The translations under genes and the position numbers were made by a program. The notes under the pieces were generated by a model. It worked only from the letters and a program-made list of their open reading frames with translations. It had not been told where the DNA came from and did no database searches. From DTDX01 sp964608455 (GTDB lineage Archaea > Thermoproteota > Bathyarchaeia > 40CM-2-53-6 > DTDX01): DNA of 22,894 nucleotides. The stretch is from the NCBI GenBank assembly GCA_964608455.1, contig CAZSNM010000017.1, positions 1-22,894 on the forward strand, read 5' to 3'. Position 1 is the stretch's first letter. Each line of letters opens with the position of its first letter. Of this stretch, positions 8,000 to 15,560 are shown in pieces.

Positions 8000-9155
8000 T
8001 TAAAACACTTACCACTTGATTTATATGCTCTTTAGAAATAATTAATGGTGGTAAAAATCTTAAAACGGTTCTACCAGCATCTAATGCTAAAACACCTTTT
8101 TCAATTAAATTAAGCAGCAAATCGTAAATTTCAAATCTAAATTCAACACCGATCATTAAACCTAAACCTCTAACATCTCTTATTATCTTATGGTTTAAAG
8201 CTATTTTTTTAAGTTCATTTATAAAGTAGTTTCCTGAAATCCAAGCTTTTTCTGGAAGGTTTTCTTCTAAAAGAACATCTATAGCTGCACAGGCAGCTGC
8301 CGCAACTATTGGATTTCCTCCATAAGTGCTTGTATGCTCTCCAATTTGAAAAGCATCCATTATTTCAGGTTTAGCTGCTGTTACACCTATTGGTAATCCT
8401 CCAGCTACTCCTTTAGCTAAACAAACAATATCAGGAATTATACCATAATGTTGAAAACAAAATATTTTTCCAGTTCTACCAAACCCTGTTTGAATTTCAT
8501 CTAAAATTAAAAGAACATTTTTTTTATCGCATATTTCTCTTAATTCCTTTAAAAAATCTTTTGGTGGAATTTTAACTCCACTTTCTCCTTGAATAGGCTC
8601 AACAATTACAGCAGCTGTTTCATCATTTATAGATTTTTCAACTTCTTTAGCATCTCCATATGAAACATGCTTAACTTTTATAAGCAGGGGTTCAAAACCA
8701 TTTCTATATTTTTTATTCCATGTAGCTGCTAAAGCGCCTAGGGTTTTTCCATGATACCCACCTTTCATAGCTATTATCTCCATTTTTCCAGTGAACTTTC
8801 TAGCAAGCTTTAAGGCACATTCAATAGCTTCAGCTCCACTATTAGATAAAAAGAATTTGCTTAAATTTTCTGGAAAAAGTCTAGCTAGTTTTTTTAAAAG
8901 CATTGCTCGAGCTTCATTATAAGCAAAACCATGGCATGAAGTTAAATTTTCAACCTGCTTTTTAATAGCTTCAACAACTTTAGGATTGCAATATCCAATT
9001 ACAGCTGCTCCATAACTTCCTGAACAATCAATATATTGTTTACCGTTAATATCCCAAACTAAATCTCCTTTACCTTTAACTAAAACCACCGGTCTTTTAG
9101 CATAAACCTTAGCCATAAATTTTTGTTCAATTGAAATAATCTCTTCTTCATTCAT
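7959..9155 (-). CDS. lysJ: [LysW]-aminoadipate semialdehyde / glutamate semialdehyde aminotransferase
   Basis: This is a class III PLP aminotransferase of the ArgD/LysJ group (398 residues), using glutamate to aminate the carrier-bound semialdehyde. SNSGAEAIECALKLAR at 105-120 contacts PLP phosphate, LDEIQTGFGRTG holds Asp219, and CLAKGVAGG places the Schiff-base Lys at 248. It starts with ATG at 9155, seven bases after the lysZ stop, and runs 41 bases into lysK. In archaea with one copy of this set, the enzyme usually serves both lysine and arginine routes; that dual use is inferred here. Confidence 0.93.
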   Translation of the reverse strand: MNEEEIISIEQKFMAKVYAKRPVVLVKGKGDLVWDINGKQYIDCSGSYGAAVIGYCNPKVVEAIKKQVENLTSCHGFAYNEARAMLLKKLARLFPENLSKFFLSNSGAEAIECALKLARKFTGKMEIIAMKGGYHGKTLGALAATWNKKYRNGFEPLLIKVKHVSYGDAKEVEKSINDETAAVIVEPIQGESGVKIPPKDFLKELREICDKKNVLLILDEIQTGFGRTGKIFCFQHYGIIPDIVCLAKGVAGGLPIGVTAAKPEIMDAFQIGEHTSTYGGNPIVAAAACAAIDVLLEENLPEKAWISGNYFINELKKIALNHKIIRDVRGLGLMIGVEFRFEIYDLLLNLIEKGVLALDAGRTVLRFLPPLIISKEHINQVVSVLNEVIEEKEGSLLS

Positions 9156-9162
9156 ATATTTT

Positions 9163-9966
9163 CTACTTCATTATAGTTGTTCCTAAGCCCTTTAAAGCTG
9201 ATGAAATTGGTTCTTTAACAACACCTGATGCTATAACAACTTTTTTAACACCTTTTTTTAAGGCTTCTGTAGCAGCGAAAATTTTTGTTATCATTCCATG
9301 TCCAACTTTACTTAAAGCTTCTTCAGCTTCTTCTAAAGTTAATTTTGGAATAAGTTTCCCATTAAGCATCACTCCAGATACATCAGTAAATAAAACTAAT
9401 AAATCAGCTTCTAAGGCTGCAGCTATATAAGCTGCAGCTCTATCACCATCAATATTTAAAGCTTCATAATCTTCGCTTAAAGCTATTGGAGCAATTACAG
9501 GTGTATAACCAAGATTAAGCAAGCTTTTAAGAAGGTTTGCATCAACCTCGCTTATTTTCCCTGTGTAACCTCCATCTATAACTCTTTTTCTACCTCTTTC
9601 ATCAATTTGAATAAGCCTTTTTTTTCTTTCAGCTTTAATTAAAGCACCATCAATTCCTGAAAGTCCAACAGCTTTAACTCCAACTTTTAATAAGGCTGAA
9701 GTTATTTCTTTGTTTATTTTCCCAGCCATAACCATTGTGAATATTTCCATTGTTTCCTTATCAGTATATCTGCTTCTGAATCCTTCAGGGGAAACTATAA
9801 ACTTTTGTTCTTTACCCATTTTTTCAGCTATTTCATTAACTATTTTTCCTCCACCATGAACCAAAGTTATTTTATCATTTATTAAACAGTTTTTTAAGTC
9901 TTTAACAAAGTTTTCAGGAATGCCTTGCTCTAAAATGCTTCCACCAAGCTTAACAACTATAAGCAA
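9163..9966 (-). CDS. lysZ: [LysW]-aminoadipate / glutamate kinase
   Basis: This amino-acid kinase of the ArgB fold (267 residues) phosphorylates the side-chain carboxylate of carrier-bound aminoadipate or glutamate. Motifs are KLGGS at 6-10 and HGGGK at 37-41 for ATP phosphates, the substrate loop GFRSRYTDKETMEIF, NIDGDRAAAYIA, and GHGMITKI with the C-terminal catalytic Lys. Translation starts with TTG at 9966, with GGTGA ten bases upstream and 22 bases after the end of lysY. The substrate could be LysW-aminoadipate, LysW-glutamate or both. Confidence 0.93.
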   Translation of the reverse strand: MLIVVKLGGSILEQGIPENFVKDLKNCLINDKITLVHGGGKIVNEIAEKMGKEQKFIVSPEGFRSRYTDKETMEIFTMVMAGKINKEITSALLKVGVKAVGLSGIDGALIKAERKKRLIQIDERGRKRVIDGGYTGKISEVDANLLKSLLNLGYTPVIAPIALSEDYEALNIDGDRAAAYIAAALEADLLVLFTDVSGVMLNGKLIPKLTLEEAEEALSKVGHGMITKIFAATEALKKGVKKVVIASGVVKEPISSALKGLGTTIMK

Positions 9967-9988
9967 TTTTATTTATTCACCTTTTTTA

Positions 9989-11041
9989 TTAAGCTGGATG
10001 CGCACTTAAATATTCGAGACCGGTTTTTTCATTTATACCAAGCATAATATTAAAGCATTGAACAGCTTGGCCAGCTGCACCTTTAACTAAATTATCTATA
10101 GCGGAAAGAACTACAATTCTTTTAATTCTTTCATCTACCTCAAACCCTAAATCGCATATGTTTACTCCGGTAAGAGTTTTAGGATTAGGTAAATTGTATA
10201 GGCCTTCCCTATCTTTAACAAACCTTATAAACGGTTCATTTCCATAGAATTCTCGATAAATCCGCCATACATCAGGTGTTGAAAGAGATTTAGTTAAAAA
10301 GCAATGGATTGTAGCTAAAATTCCCCTAACCATATTTACGGCATGAGGCGTAAAAGCTACATTAACTTTTTTTCCAATTAAAAGAGAAAGTTCCTGTTCT
10401 ATTTCAGCTATATGCCTATGATTTACAGGTTTATAAGCCCTAACACCTCCAAATCTTTCAGGATGATGAGAAGCTAATGTTGGTTGATTTCCAGCTCCTG
10501 AAGACCCTATTTTTACATCTATAACTATTCTATTAAGCTCTATAGCTTCCTCCTTAATTAAAGGTGCTAAACCTAAAATTGATGCTGAAGCCATGCATCC
10601 TGGACAAGCCACTAATTTAGCATGCCTTATAGATTCTCTATGAAGTTCAGGTAACCCATACACAGCTTCTTTCAGCAACTCAGGATTTTCATGCTTCCAA
10701 CCATACCAAACTTGGTAATCTTCAGGGTTTTTAAGTCTATAATCAGCGCTTAAATCAATAATTTTTAATCCTTGAGCTAAAAGTTTAGGTGTTAACTTCA
10801 TTGATGTTCCATGAGGAACAGCTAAAAACACCAGTTCACATTCCTTAATTAATCTTTCCTCGCTTAAAGGAGAAAATTTAAGTTGAGTGAAACCTCTAAG
10901 ATTAGGATGAACCTTAAATACATATTTTCCAACATGCTGTCTTGAAGTAACTAATTGAATTTCAGCCTCTGGATGATTAAGCAAAATTCTTAAAAGTTCT
11001 CCTCCAACGTATCCAGCTCCTCCAACAATTCCAATCTTCAA
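9989..11041 (-). CDS. lysY: [LysW]-aminoadipyl / glutamyl phosphate reductase
   Basis: This NADPH-dependent semialdehyde dehydrogenase is of the ArgC/LysY type (350 residues). It has the dinucleotide-binding N-terminus GIVGGAGYVGGELLRIL, the catalytic Cys149 in VACPGCMAS, GSSGAG, and the C-terminal GAAGQAVQ. It reduces the acyl phosphate made by LysZ. The start is TTG at 11041; the GGTGA ribosome binding site is formed by the last codon and stop of lysX (AGG TGA), so translation of the two genes is coupled. Confidence 0.93.
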   Translation of the reverse strand: MKIGIVGGAGYVGGELLRILLNHPEAEIQLVTSRQHVGKYVFKVHPNLRGFTQLKFSPLSEERLIKECELVFLAVPHGTSMKLTPKLLAQGLKIIDLSADYRLKNPEDYQVWYGWKHENPELLKEAVYGLPELHRESIRHAKLVACPGCMASASILGLAPLIKEEAIELNRIVIDVKIGSSGAGNQPTLASHHPERFGGVRAYKPVNHRHIAEIEQELSLLIGKKVNVAFTPHAVNMVRGILATIHCFLTKSLSTPDVWRIYREFYGNEPFIRFVKDREGLYNLPNPKTLTGVNICDLGFEVDERIKRIVVLSAIDNLVKGAAGQAVQCFNIMLGINEKTGLEYLSAHPA

Positions 11042-11047
11042 TAAAAT

Positions 11048-11899
11048 TCACCTTTTCAATTTTTCAAGCAAATACTCTATAATTAATTTTGGAATATCAA
11101 CTTTGGAGACTTCAACTGTTTTTTTAAATTCAGTTGCATAATTTACTTCGTGAACAATTAAACCTTCAGGGCTTTCCATTAAATCCACTCCAAATATTCC
11201 TCCTCCAACAGCTTTAGCAGCTTTAAGGCTTAATTCTTCAAGCTCAGGGGTTATCTTACACTCCTCAGCAGTTCCACCGATATAAACATTTGTTTTGAAT
11301 TCTCCTGGAGGAGAGTAACGATATATAGCTGCTACAACTTGATCTCCTATAACAAAGCATCTAATGTCCCTATCTGGTTTTTTAATCATTTCTTGAAGAT
11401 AATATATTTGGTAAATTGGGAACATATATTCTCTAGATTCAAGAATTGCCTTAGCAGACTCTGAATCCTTTAAAAGCGCTATAAGCCTGCCCCAGCTTCC
11501 AACAACAGGTTTTAAAACAGCAGGGTAACCAAGCTTTTCTAATGCTTTTAAAGCACCTTCCTTAGAAAAAGCAATGAAAGTTTTAGGTGTTGGAACACCA
11601 GCTTTAGATAGGGTTAATGAAGATAAAGCTTTATTACCGCAGATTAAAGCTGAATGAAAGGAATTTACTACTTGAATACCCATTTTTTCAAGCAAAGCTG
11701 TTATATGCAAGTTTCTAAAGTAGCTAATGCTTCTTTGAAGGATTACAGGTTCGAAAGTTGATTCTTCATCAATTCCTAAAAAAAGATCGTCAGCATTATA
11801 AATGTTTAATGGAATATCCATTTTTCTAGCAGCTTCAATAATTAATTTTTCATCAAGCCTAATATGATCGCATATCATTCCAAGCTTAGCTTTATTCAC
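11048..11899 (-). CDS. lysX: LysW-aminoadipate (or glutamate) ligase, RimK-like ATP-grasp
   Basis: The ATP-grasp ligase (283 residues) attaches the alpha-amino group of alpha-aminoadipate, or of glutamate in ArgX-type enzymes, to the C-terminal Glu of LysW, protecting it during conversion. The Lys residues of PAVLKPVVGSWGRLIALL, the acidic metal-binding VDLMESPEGL and HEVNYATEFK near the C-terminus fit the family. Only one ligase is present in the window, so I cannot tell whether it handles lysine, arginine or both. It starts with GTG at 11899, overlaps the lysW stop by 8 bases, and uses a GGAGGA inside the last codons of lysW. Confidence 0.92.
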   Translation of the reverse strand: MNKAKLGMICDHIRLDEKLIIEAARKMDIPLNIYNADDLFLGIDEESTFEPVILQRSISYFRNLHITALLEKMGIQVVNSFHSALICGNKALSSLTLSKAGVPTPKTFIAFSKEGALKALEKLGYPAVLKPVVGSWGRLIALLKDSESAKAILESREYMFPIYQIYYLQEMIKKPDRDIRCFVIGDQVVAAIYRYSPPGEFKTNVYIGGTAEECKITPELEELSLKAAKAVGGGIFGVDLMESPEGLIVHEVNYATEFKKTVEVSKVDIPKLIIEYLLEKLKR

Positions 11900-12068
11900 C
11901 CCAATCCTCCTTCTCTACAACAACTCTTTGATAACTTAATTTATCACCTTCAATTTTTGTTATTTCAAGTTCTAAACCGCAATCTGGGCATGCTACAATT
12001 TCATTTAGCATAACATCATCTGGAACATCTATATCTGCTCCACAATCTGGACATTTAATTTTCTTCAT
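11892..12068 (-). CDS. lysW: LysW amino-group carrier protein
   Basis: The acidic carrier has 58 residues. A zinc ribbon is formed by Cys6/Cys9 (CPDCG) and Cys27/Cys30 (CPDCG), and the C-terminus is EDWGE, whose final Glu58 is the attachment point for aminoadipate or glutamate. The longest open frame begins at 12092, but the ATG at 12068 has GGAGG (12080-12076) with a 7-base spacer and gives the normal LysW N-terminus, so it is chosen. It is the first gene of the cluster, directly under its own promoter, and overlaps lysX. Confidence 0.95.
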   Translation of the reverse strand: MKKIKCPDCGADIDVPDDVMLNEIVACPDCGLELEITKIEGDKLSYQRVVVEKEDWGE

Positions 12069-12103
12069 TAGGTAGCCTCCAAATTTCATCATATCATTTA
12101 GCC

Positions 12104-12114
12104 CTATAAAAAAT
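12104..12114 (-). promoter_or_regulatory. TATA box of the lysW operon
   Basis: TTTTTATAGGG on the minus strand lies about 36 bases upstream of the lysW ATG. A start about 25 bases downstream would leave a leader of roughly 15 bases that just contains the GGAGG. No operator repeat is obvious around it. Confidence 0.5.
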
Positions 12115-12130
12115 CATTAATAAACTTTAC

Positions 12131-12192
12131 GTTTTTAAAAAGAAAAATAAATAAAAACCTTTTTTAAGTAAATTTTTAATAATTAAAAAAGG
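12131..12192 (-). terminator. Probable terminator between the leuA-type gene and lysW
   Basis: Just after the stop at 12199 the minus strand reads an 8-base inverted repeat (CCTTTTTT at 12158-12165 with AAAAAAGG at 12185-12192), followed by a long T-rich tract (about 12131-12157). T-tracts terminate archaeal RNA polymerase. This and the separate lysW promoter argue that the acyltransferase gene is its own transcription unit. Confidence 0.55.
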
Positions 12193-12198
12193 TTAATT

Positions 12199-13734
12199 TT
12201 AATGTTTTTCATATAGCCTTATAAGGCGATTAGCAGCATTAATTATGGCTTCAACACCAGCCATCACTATATCTTCTCTAACTCCCCTTCCACTTACCAC
12301 TCTTCCAGCTTCATCCATAACTTTAACCATAACATTAGCTAAAGCATCGCTTCCACCTGATGTAGCTTCAAGCTTAAATTCAACAAGTTTAAAATTCATT
12401 ACATCGCTTACGATTCCTTGTATAGCTTTTAAAGCTGCATCTATTGGTCCCACGCCATATTCAGAATTTTTATATTCTTTACCATTTATAATAAGTCTAA
12501 CTGTAGCTGTAGGTGTAACTTTACTTCCTGTAACTACAAGCAAATCTTCAAGATTTATTTTTCTTTTGCTTGGAGTTAAAGTTCCAGATACTGCTTCAGC
12601 TATATTTTTTAAATCAGCTTCTGTAACTGTTCTTCCTTTATCTCCAAGTTGCTTAACTCTAGAAACAACTTCCATAAGTTGATCCTTAGTTAATTCAAAG
12701 CCTAATTCTTCAAGCATGGCTTCAATTCCATGTTTTCCAGCATGCTTTCCAGCAACTATTTTTCTTTCTCTACCAACTATTTCTGGAGGAAGAGGCTCAT
12801 ATGTATCAGGAGATGAAACTATTCCAGCTGTATGAATTCCACTTTCATGAGCAAAAGCATTATCACCAACTATAGCTTTATTTGGAGGTATAGGAATTCC
12901 AGTAAACTTGGAAACTAAAACTGAAGTTTTATAAATTTCCTTTAAATTTATATTTGTTTTAATTCCGTAAAGTGCATGAAGGCTTAAGGCAACTTCCTCT
13001 AAACTGGCGTTTCCAGCTCTTTCCCCTAAACCATTTATTGTTACATGAACTTCTTCAGCTCCAGCTTCTACACCAGCTAGAGAATTAGCAACAGCTAAAC
13101 CCATATCGTTATGGCAATGCAAAGCTATGGGAGCATTAACTTGAGCTTTAATAGCTTTAACTAAATTAAACATTCCTCTTGGAATGGCTACACCCACTGT
13201 ATCAGGTATGTCAATTCTATCAGCTCCAGCTTCCACAACAGCCTTGTAAACTTGAATTAAAAAGTTTAAATCGCTTCTTGTAGCATCTTCAGCTGAAAAC
13301 TCAACTTTTACACCAAAGCTTTTAGCATATTCTACAGCTTCAACAGCTTTATTTAAAACTTCCTCTTTACTCATTTTTAATTTCTTTTTCATATGAATTT
13401 CTGAAGTTGCAATAAAAGTATGAATAGTATCAACATCGCATGAAATAGCTAAATCTATATCTTGCTTAATAGCTCTAGCTAAACCAACAATTTCAGCTTT
13501 AAGTCCATCATTAGCTATCATTTTTATAGCTTCTCTTTCCCCTTCAGAAGTAGCTGGAAAGCCAGCCTCAATATAATCTACACCTAAAGCATCAAGCTGC
13601 CTAGCTATTTGAAGTTTTTCTTCAGGTAAAAGCGCAACACCAGGGGTTTGCTCTCCATCTCTTAAAGTTGTATCAAGAAATTTTACTTTATCCGGTAGAT
13701 TGCATTCTTTCTCTATTATAAGCCTCCAAGCCAA
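12199..13734 (-). CDS. leuA: LeuA-type alpha-isopropylmalate / citramalate synthase
   Basis: The 511-residue protein condenses acetyl-CoA with a 2-oxo acid. The TIM-barrel motif LDTTLRDGEQTPG holds Arg25 and Asp26, and ALHCHND gives metal ligands His206/His208. The linker region has AHESGIH, and residues about 390-511 form the LeuA allosteric dimer domain that gives feedback control. Its place upstream of lysW could suggest homocitrate synthase, the entry to the aminoadipate route. However, the regulatory domain is LeuA-type (Sulfolobus homocitrate synthase has a RAM domain), and HESGIH rather than HKAGIH points to isopropylmalate or citramalate synthase. It starts with TTG at 13734 after GGAGGA. 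Substrate is not certain. Confidence 0.85.
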   Translation of the reverse strand: MAWRLIIEKECNLPDKVKFLDTTLRDGEQTPGVALLPEEKLQIARQLDALGVDYIEAGFPATSEGEREAIKMIANDGLKAEIVGLARAIKQDIDLAISCDVDTIHTFIATSEIHMKKKLKMSKEEVLNKAVEAVEYAKSFGVKVEFSAEDATRSDLNFLIQVYKAVVEAGADRIDIPDTVGVAIPRGMFNLVKAIKAQVNAPIALHCHNDMGLAVANSLAGVEAGAEEVHVTINGLGERAGNASLEEVALSLHALYGIKTNINLKEIYKTSVLVSKFTGIPIPPNKAIVGDNAFAHESGIHTAGIVSSPDTYEPLPPEIVGRERKIVAGKHAGKHGIEAMLEELGFELTKDQLMEVVSRVKQLGDKGRTVTEADLKNIAEAVSGTLTPSKRKINLEDLLVVTGSKVTPTATVRLIINGKEYKNSEYGVGPIDAALKAIQGIVSDVMNFKLVEFKLEATSGGSDALANVMVKVMDEAGRVVSGRGVREDIVMAGVEAIINAANRLIRLYEKH

Positions 13735-13768
13735 ATTGAATCCTCCTTTTCAAATTTAAAATTAATTG

Positions 13769-13777
13769 ATTTAAATA
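13769..13777 (-). promoter_or_regulatory. TATA-like promoter of the leuA-type gene
   Basis: The minus strand reads CTATTTAAATC about 35 bases upstream of the TTG start at 13734, followed by GGAGGA at 13747-13742. A second TATA-like TTTTTTATAAC lies at about 13855-13866, on the far side of the hairpin element, so a longer leader is possible. Confidence 0.4.
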
Positions 13778-13802
13778 GAGAAAGCTTAAGTTATGGTTAG
13801 TT

Positions 13803-13860
13803 TTAAAGAAAGCGATCTCTCCTATAACTCAGTTTGCTCAGCCCCTTTCTTTAGTTATAA
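13803..13860. other. Structured element with two exclusive hairpins, possible small RNA
   Basis: Between the divergent leuA-type and flippase genes, TAAAGAAAG (13804-13812) can pair with CTTTCTTTA (13845-13853). A competing stem pairs TATAACT (13823-13829) with AGTTATA (13853-13859). The enclosed 32 bases are clearly richer in G and C than the surroundings. I find no C/D box pair (no RTGATGA), no tRNA features and no ORF. It may be a small RNA, an alternative leader or an operator. Confidence 0.35.
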
Positions 13861-13971
13861 AAAATTTTGTTAAAGCATATATTTATGGTTTACTATGCTT
13901 GCAACAATTAAATATTTATCTTTTTAAGAATTTAATTTTTAATTTAGAATTTTAGGGAAAGGGAAAATTGA

Positions 13972-14955
13972 TTGAAAAGTAAAAGAAGAAAAATAGTTTT
14001 GTTGTTTCAATTAATTTTTGGAGCTTTAATAATTTTAGCTTTAATTTGGTATACTAATGCAAAAAACCTATTTTTTGCATTAGTTAAGGCAAATCATATT
14101 TTTTTAGCATTAGCTTTATTTGCTTATTTTTTAATGAATTTAATTTTCGCTTATAGAATTAAATATGTTCTTAATGCATTAGGAAGGCAATTAAGCTTTT
14201 TTAAAGCTTTAACTGCTCAATATGGAGGTATGCTTGCTAGCGATTTTACTCCAGCTAGATCAGGCTATTTAACGGTTCCATTAATTCTTAATGTATATGG
14301 AGTTCCAATAGAAACAGGTTTATCATGCATTTTAGGCTGTCAATCAATAGAGTTTTTAATTAAAATGGTTGGAGGATTAGCAGCAGTTTTATATTTAATT
14401 TCGAAAATTTATTTAACTCAAGAGCTTATAGCATTTTCTATTCTTGGTGTTGCTTTAATGTTTTTCGGTGGATTAGCAATAGCTTTAAGCATGTGGTCGA
14501 AAAAAATCCATAATACAATAAAAAAGCTTGGTGAAAAACCATTAATTGGAAAAATCATTTCACCTATTTTAAATAAAATTTTAAATTTTCAATCTGAAGC
14601 TGAAAAATTTAAGTCTGCAATTTCAATTGTTACTTTTTTAACTTTAATTTCTTGGGTTATTAAAGGTTTAGAATGGTATTTCATTGGATTAGCCTTAAGC
14701 ATAAATCAATTAAGCTTTTTAGATTTTTTTCTTCTTCATCCATTAATAACAGCGCTTTCATTTCTTCCTTTAACTCCATCAGGTTTAGGCTTTCAAGAAG
14801 GAGCTATTGTAGGGGTTCTTTATTTATTTAAAATTCCAATAGAAACAGCTGTGGCATTTGCTATTTTTGCTAGATTTTTATTAATAATAGAGGATATTTT
14901 AGGTGTTTTTCCATTAACTAAAGTTGGGGTTAAAATTATTGATTCAAAAGTTTAA
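13972..14955 (+). CDS. UPF0104 / lysylphosphatidylglycerol synthase TM-domain family membrane protein
   Basis: The 327-residue integral membrane protein has about eight hydrophobic segments, starting at 9-28 and 40-60. It carries family-typical stretches: MLASDFTPARSGYL (about 87-100), the LEWYFIGLALS region, and LPLTPSGLGFQEG (about 267-279). This is the flippase-like fold seen in the membrane half of bacterial MprF and in archaeal AglD-like proteins, but without any soluble synthase domain. A role in moving lipids or lipid-linked sugars is inferred from the family only. It starts with TTG at 13972 after GGGAAA, with a TATA-like TTAAATATTTA at about 13907-13918. It ends just before the convergent arginine decarboxylase. 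Confidence 0.85.
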   Translation: MKSKRRKIVLLFQLIFGALIILALIWYTNAKNLFFALVKANHIFLALALFAYFLMNLIFAYRIKYVLNALGRQLSFFKALTAQYGGMLASDFTPARSGYLTVPLILNVYGVPIETGLSCILGCQSIEFLIKMVGGLAAVLYLISKIYLTQELIAFSILGVALMFFGGLAIALSMWSKKIHNTIKKLGEKPLIGKIISPILNKILNFQSEAEKFKSAISIVTFLTLISWVIKGLEWYFIGLALSINQLSFLDFFLLHPLITALSFLPLTPSGLGFQEGAIVGVLYLFKIPIETAVAFAIFARFLLIIEDILGVFPLTKVGVKIIDSKV

Positions 14956-14956
14956 T

Positions 14957-15429
14957 TTATTCTTTTTGAGTTGGAATATACACTAAAGCACTTATAACGG
15001 AGCCATAATGATCCATAGGGATCCATAAAACATCTATTTTATGCTTGATTTTTGTTAATTCAATTCCTCGATTTTGAGCCATTTCATTTATTTTCCACTC
15101 TAAAATTTCCAATAAAGCTTTTCGATCCATATATCCATGAGCTTCAGCAACCAATCCGTATTCTCCATTTTTTTCCAACCCCAAGCTACACCAGCACCAA
15201 TTGTTTCCCCTTCATTTCCATCCATTCTAGCTAAAACAGCATAGGTGATTGAACCTATGGGAATTTTCTTTCTTTTAGTTTCCTTGCAGCCTGGAGGTAA
15301 AATTGAAGAAACATTTACTAAATTGCATTGAGCTATTCCAGCTTTAACCAGCGCTAAATCAAACGCGTTAAGCGGAGAAACTTTGCTTACAGCTTTACCA
15401 CAAGTAACAAAAAACTCTTTAGGAATCAT
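14957..15429 (-). pseudogene. pdaD: Pyruvoyl-dependent arginine decarboxylase, frameshifted in this sequence
   Basis: The enzyme makes agmatine from arginine for polyamine and agmatidine synthesis. Codons from ATG 15429 (GGAGT six bases upstream) give the beta chain and self-cleavage site NVSSILPPG, with cleavage expected between Ser41 and Ser42, and run to GAGVAWG. From there the homologous sequence (KNGEYGLVAEAHGYMDRKAL to the end at 14957) continues in another frame. The switch falls at an A7 run, 15174-15168 on the minus strand. One extra A would restore a 157-residue protein of normal size. This may be an assembly or sequencing error, a real recent mutation, or a slippage site. Without correction the first frame ends at 15100, in a nonsense tail. 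Confidence 0.88.
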
Positions 15430-15560
15430 TTTTCAACTCCCATAAGTAATTTTATAAAAATAAAATAAAACTAAAATGAAACTTATTTAGTTTTCTGAAA
15501 TTTTTGAGGCATCATTATTATGAAATAATTAATGTAAAAATGCAGCTTTTATTAATATTA

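Noticed and set aside
12093..12130. Leader regulation (riboswitch) before lysW
   Set aside because: The probable leader is only about 15 bases; no room for a structured sensor.
15100..15429. Two separate short genes instead of one arginine decarboxylase
   Set aside because: The two frames join into one known family at an A7 run, and the tail of the first frame has no family similarity.
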